Positions 62,288 through 64,000 of a DNA stretch of 64,000 bases are shown here, piece after piece. Under the pieces are notes generated by a model. It saw nothing but the letters and a program-made list of their open reading frames with translations. It was not told the DNA's origin and did no database searches. The stretch's first letter is position 1; every line of letters begins with the position of its first letter. This DNA is from Bog-756 sp963833585 (GTDB taxonomy: Bacteria > Actinomycetota > Acidimicrobiia > Acidimicrobiales > RAAP-2). The DNA is taken from NCBI GenBank assembly GCA_963833585.1, contig CAWHYF010000007.1:1-64000 (forward strand). Reading direction: 5' to 3'. The position numbers were made by a program, and so were the translations under genes.

Positions 62288-64000
62288 TCACCGGGTGGTA
62301 ACGGAGTCGATCACCGCCGTGCTGATCGTGCCACTGCTGTGCGACGTGACGCAGAGTCCCGCCCACGCGGTGGGCCCGACGCTGAGGGTGGCGGTGGAGC
62401 CGGGAATGGTCGACCAGGTGACACCGTCGGGAGACGTGGATGCGGTGAAGCTGGTGCCGGCGCGGGTCACCGCGAGGAAGGAAGGCATCACGCCGGCCGG
62501 ATTGGCCAGGGTGGCCGATCCCCCGCCTTGCTTGGTCCGGACCTGGACCTTGATGCCGGCTCCCGAGGTGACCACCACCGAGTACTCGGGTGCGCTGGGG
62601 TCGGTGGAGGCCCGGATCATCACCCCGGCCTTGGTGTTGGTGCTGGTCCGGGTCTGGCTCACCACCCGTGCGCTCAGCGTCCCGTCACCGGTCAGCGGCT
62701 CCGAGATGAAGCGGAACTGGTCGCTGGTGCCGAAGATGTCCGCCCCCCCGGCGCTGACCGTCCAGGTGCCGGTGGACGGGTCGTAGGACTGGTTGCCGGG
62801 CGGGGAGCGGGCTCCCGATGTCGGCACAGGTGAAGGGCGACGGGCAGGAGACCGGTGGGCCGGTGGTCGTCGTGGACGTGGTGGTCGACGTGGACGTGGT
62901 CGACGTGGTCGAGGTCGAGGTGCTCGTCGACGAGGTGGTGGAGGTGGGCGGCGGCGACACCACCCCGGGGGAGACCGAGTCGAAGGTCACCGTGCCGAGC
63001 TGTCCGGAGTTGTGCGAGGTGACGGCCAGACCGGCCAGCACGGTGGACCCGAGGGCCAGGGTGGTGGTCGAGCCGGGGATGGTGGTCCACGTCACCCCGT
63101 CGGGGGAGGTCGATGCGCTGAATGTGGAGCCGGTGCGGGTGATCTCCAACCAGGCCGGTGCGGTGCCGGTCGGGTTGGCCAGTTTGGCCGTGGTCCCGCC
63201 CTGGGTCGAACGCAGCTGCACCTTGATACCGGCACCGGGCGAGACCACCACCGAGTACTCGGGTGAGCCGGGGTCGGTGGTGGCCCGCACCATCACCCCG
63301 GCCTTGGCCTGGGTGCCCGAGTTGGACTGGGTCACCACCCGGGCCTGCACCGTCCCGTCGCCGGTGAGGGGCTGGGAGACGAACCGGAACTGGTCGGCGG
63401 TGCCCGAGATGTCGGACCCACCCCCGGACACCGTCCAGGTGCCGGAGTTGGGGTCGTAGGACTGGCTACCGGCCGGGGTGGGGCTGCCGATGTCGGCACA
63501 ACTGAACGGCGACGGGCAGGGAACCGGGGGGACCGGCGCCGGTGGACTGGTGCTGACCGCGACCGAATCGAAGGTGGCCGAGGCCGGGACACCGGGCTGG
63601 CCCGAGCTCACCGCCAGTCCTCCGACCGCGGCCCCGCCCAGATCGATGGTGGCCGTCGAGCCGGGCAGCGGGGACCAGATGATCCCGTCCGGTGAGATGT
63701 AGGTGGTGAGTGTGGTCCCGGTGCGCCCCACCCAGAGGAAGGCCGGGAGGACCACCGGGTCGGTCACCAGGGCCGAGCTCGGTCCGTCCGCCACCGCCCG
63801 GTCCAGCACCTCGACCGACCCGCCGGGGGTCACCAGCGCGGCGTAGGACGGCGACCCCGGCGCGGTGCCCGATCGCAGCATGACCCCGGCGGTGGCGGCG
63901 CTCCCTCCGGTGAGCGAGGTCACCCGGGCCTCCGCTCCCCCGGTGGTGGCCACGGGTTTGTTCACCAGGTGGAGCTGATCGGCCGTCCCTCCGGGACCGC
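62288..64000 (-). CDS. multi-module DUF1349-like secreted protein, 5' end outside window, frameshifted
   Basis: At least three DUF1349-like modules are visible: a partial one at the right edge, one from CPSPFSCADIG and one from CPSPFTCADIG. A Ser/Thr linker lies between the last two. The final module changes frame near 62803, where CTCCCCGCCC has one C more than needed for SPLPPGNQSYDP; the gene then ends at 62288. Features such as AKAGVMVRATTDPGSPEYS match the modules of the 1741-residue and GH5-like proteins. No catalytic domain is visible in this part. Confidence 0.75.

Noticed and set aside
1..64000. tRNA, rRNA, insertion sequences, phage genes, attachment sites, CRISPR arrays
   Set aside because: I looked through the intergenic regions and gene list and saw nothing that supports any of these.

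Overview
High-GC (roughly 70%) actinobacterial chromosome. This is indicated by the codon bias towards G/C third positions, frequent GTG starts, 4-bp ATGA/GTGA gene overlaps, and several families typical of Actinobacteriota (DUF222-HNH, TIGR03084, DEDD exonuclease/GIY-YIG fusion, DUF2516, DipZ). The lineage cannot be fixed from the window; a member of the Acidimicrobiia or a relative is a guess. Four genes carry one extra base each at the point where conserved reading resumes in the next frame, which looks like draft or metagenomic assembly error.

Left third (1-30 kb): the 3'-proximal part of a dipZ-like gene, then a complete eight-gene arginine operon read leftwards (argC-J-B-D-F-R-G-H). Nearly every junction overlaps. 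A promoter and a four-half-site TGCA operator (10340-10373) sit upstream of argC. Next come housekeeping and accessory genes: a DAO-type oxidoreductase, a DUF222-HNH nuclease, small conserved proteins, a DEDD/GIY-YIG protein, trpD with an acyl-CoA dehydrogenase, an SDR plus enoyl-CoA hydratase pair, a GT87-type membrane protein, an aldo/keto reductase, a P450-cupin pair and a zinc-ribbon membrane protein.

Middle (30-39.6 kb): sulfate activation genes cysD and cysNC (ATP sulfurylase with fused APS kinase), a large cyclase/AAA ATPase signalling protein, and two divergent members of the sulfatase superfamily. One keeps the CxPSR formylglycine motif; the other has Thr at the same position. The cysD promoter and the sulfatase intergenic region share a 16-bp palindromic element (15/16 identical), suggesting one undescribed regulon.

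Right third (39.6-64 kb): what looks like a synthase-dependent exopolysaccharide locus in two convergent gene sets meeting at about 50.4 kb. The rightward set has a Thr-type sulfatase-fold protein, a lipoprotein, a giant protein with three GH26-like domains (only the third keeps both catalytic Glu), an HlyD-like adaptor and a QxxRW glycosyltransferase. The leftward set has a DPM1-like glycosyltransferase, a 1741-residue PQQ-propeller protein with six DUF1349-like modules, a second QxxRW synthase, a GT-C type membrane protein and a GH5-like protein carrying the same module. A further multi-module protein runs off the right edge. Together these suggest synthesis, trimming and surface retention of a beta-linked glycan, possibly sulfated. 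The polymer identity is inference.
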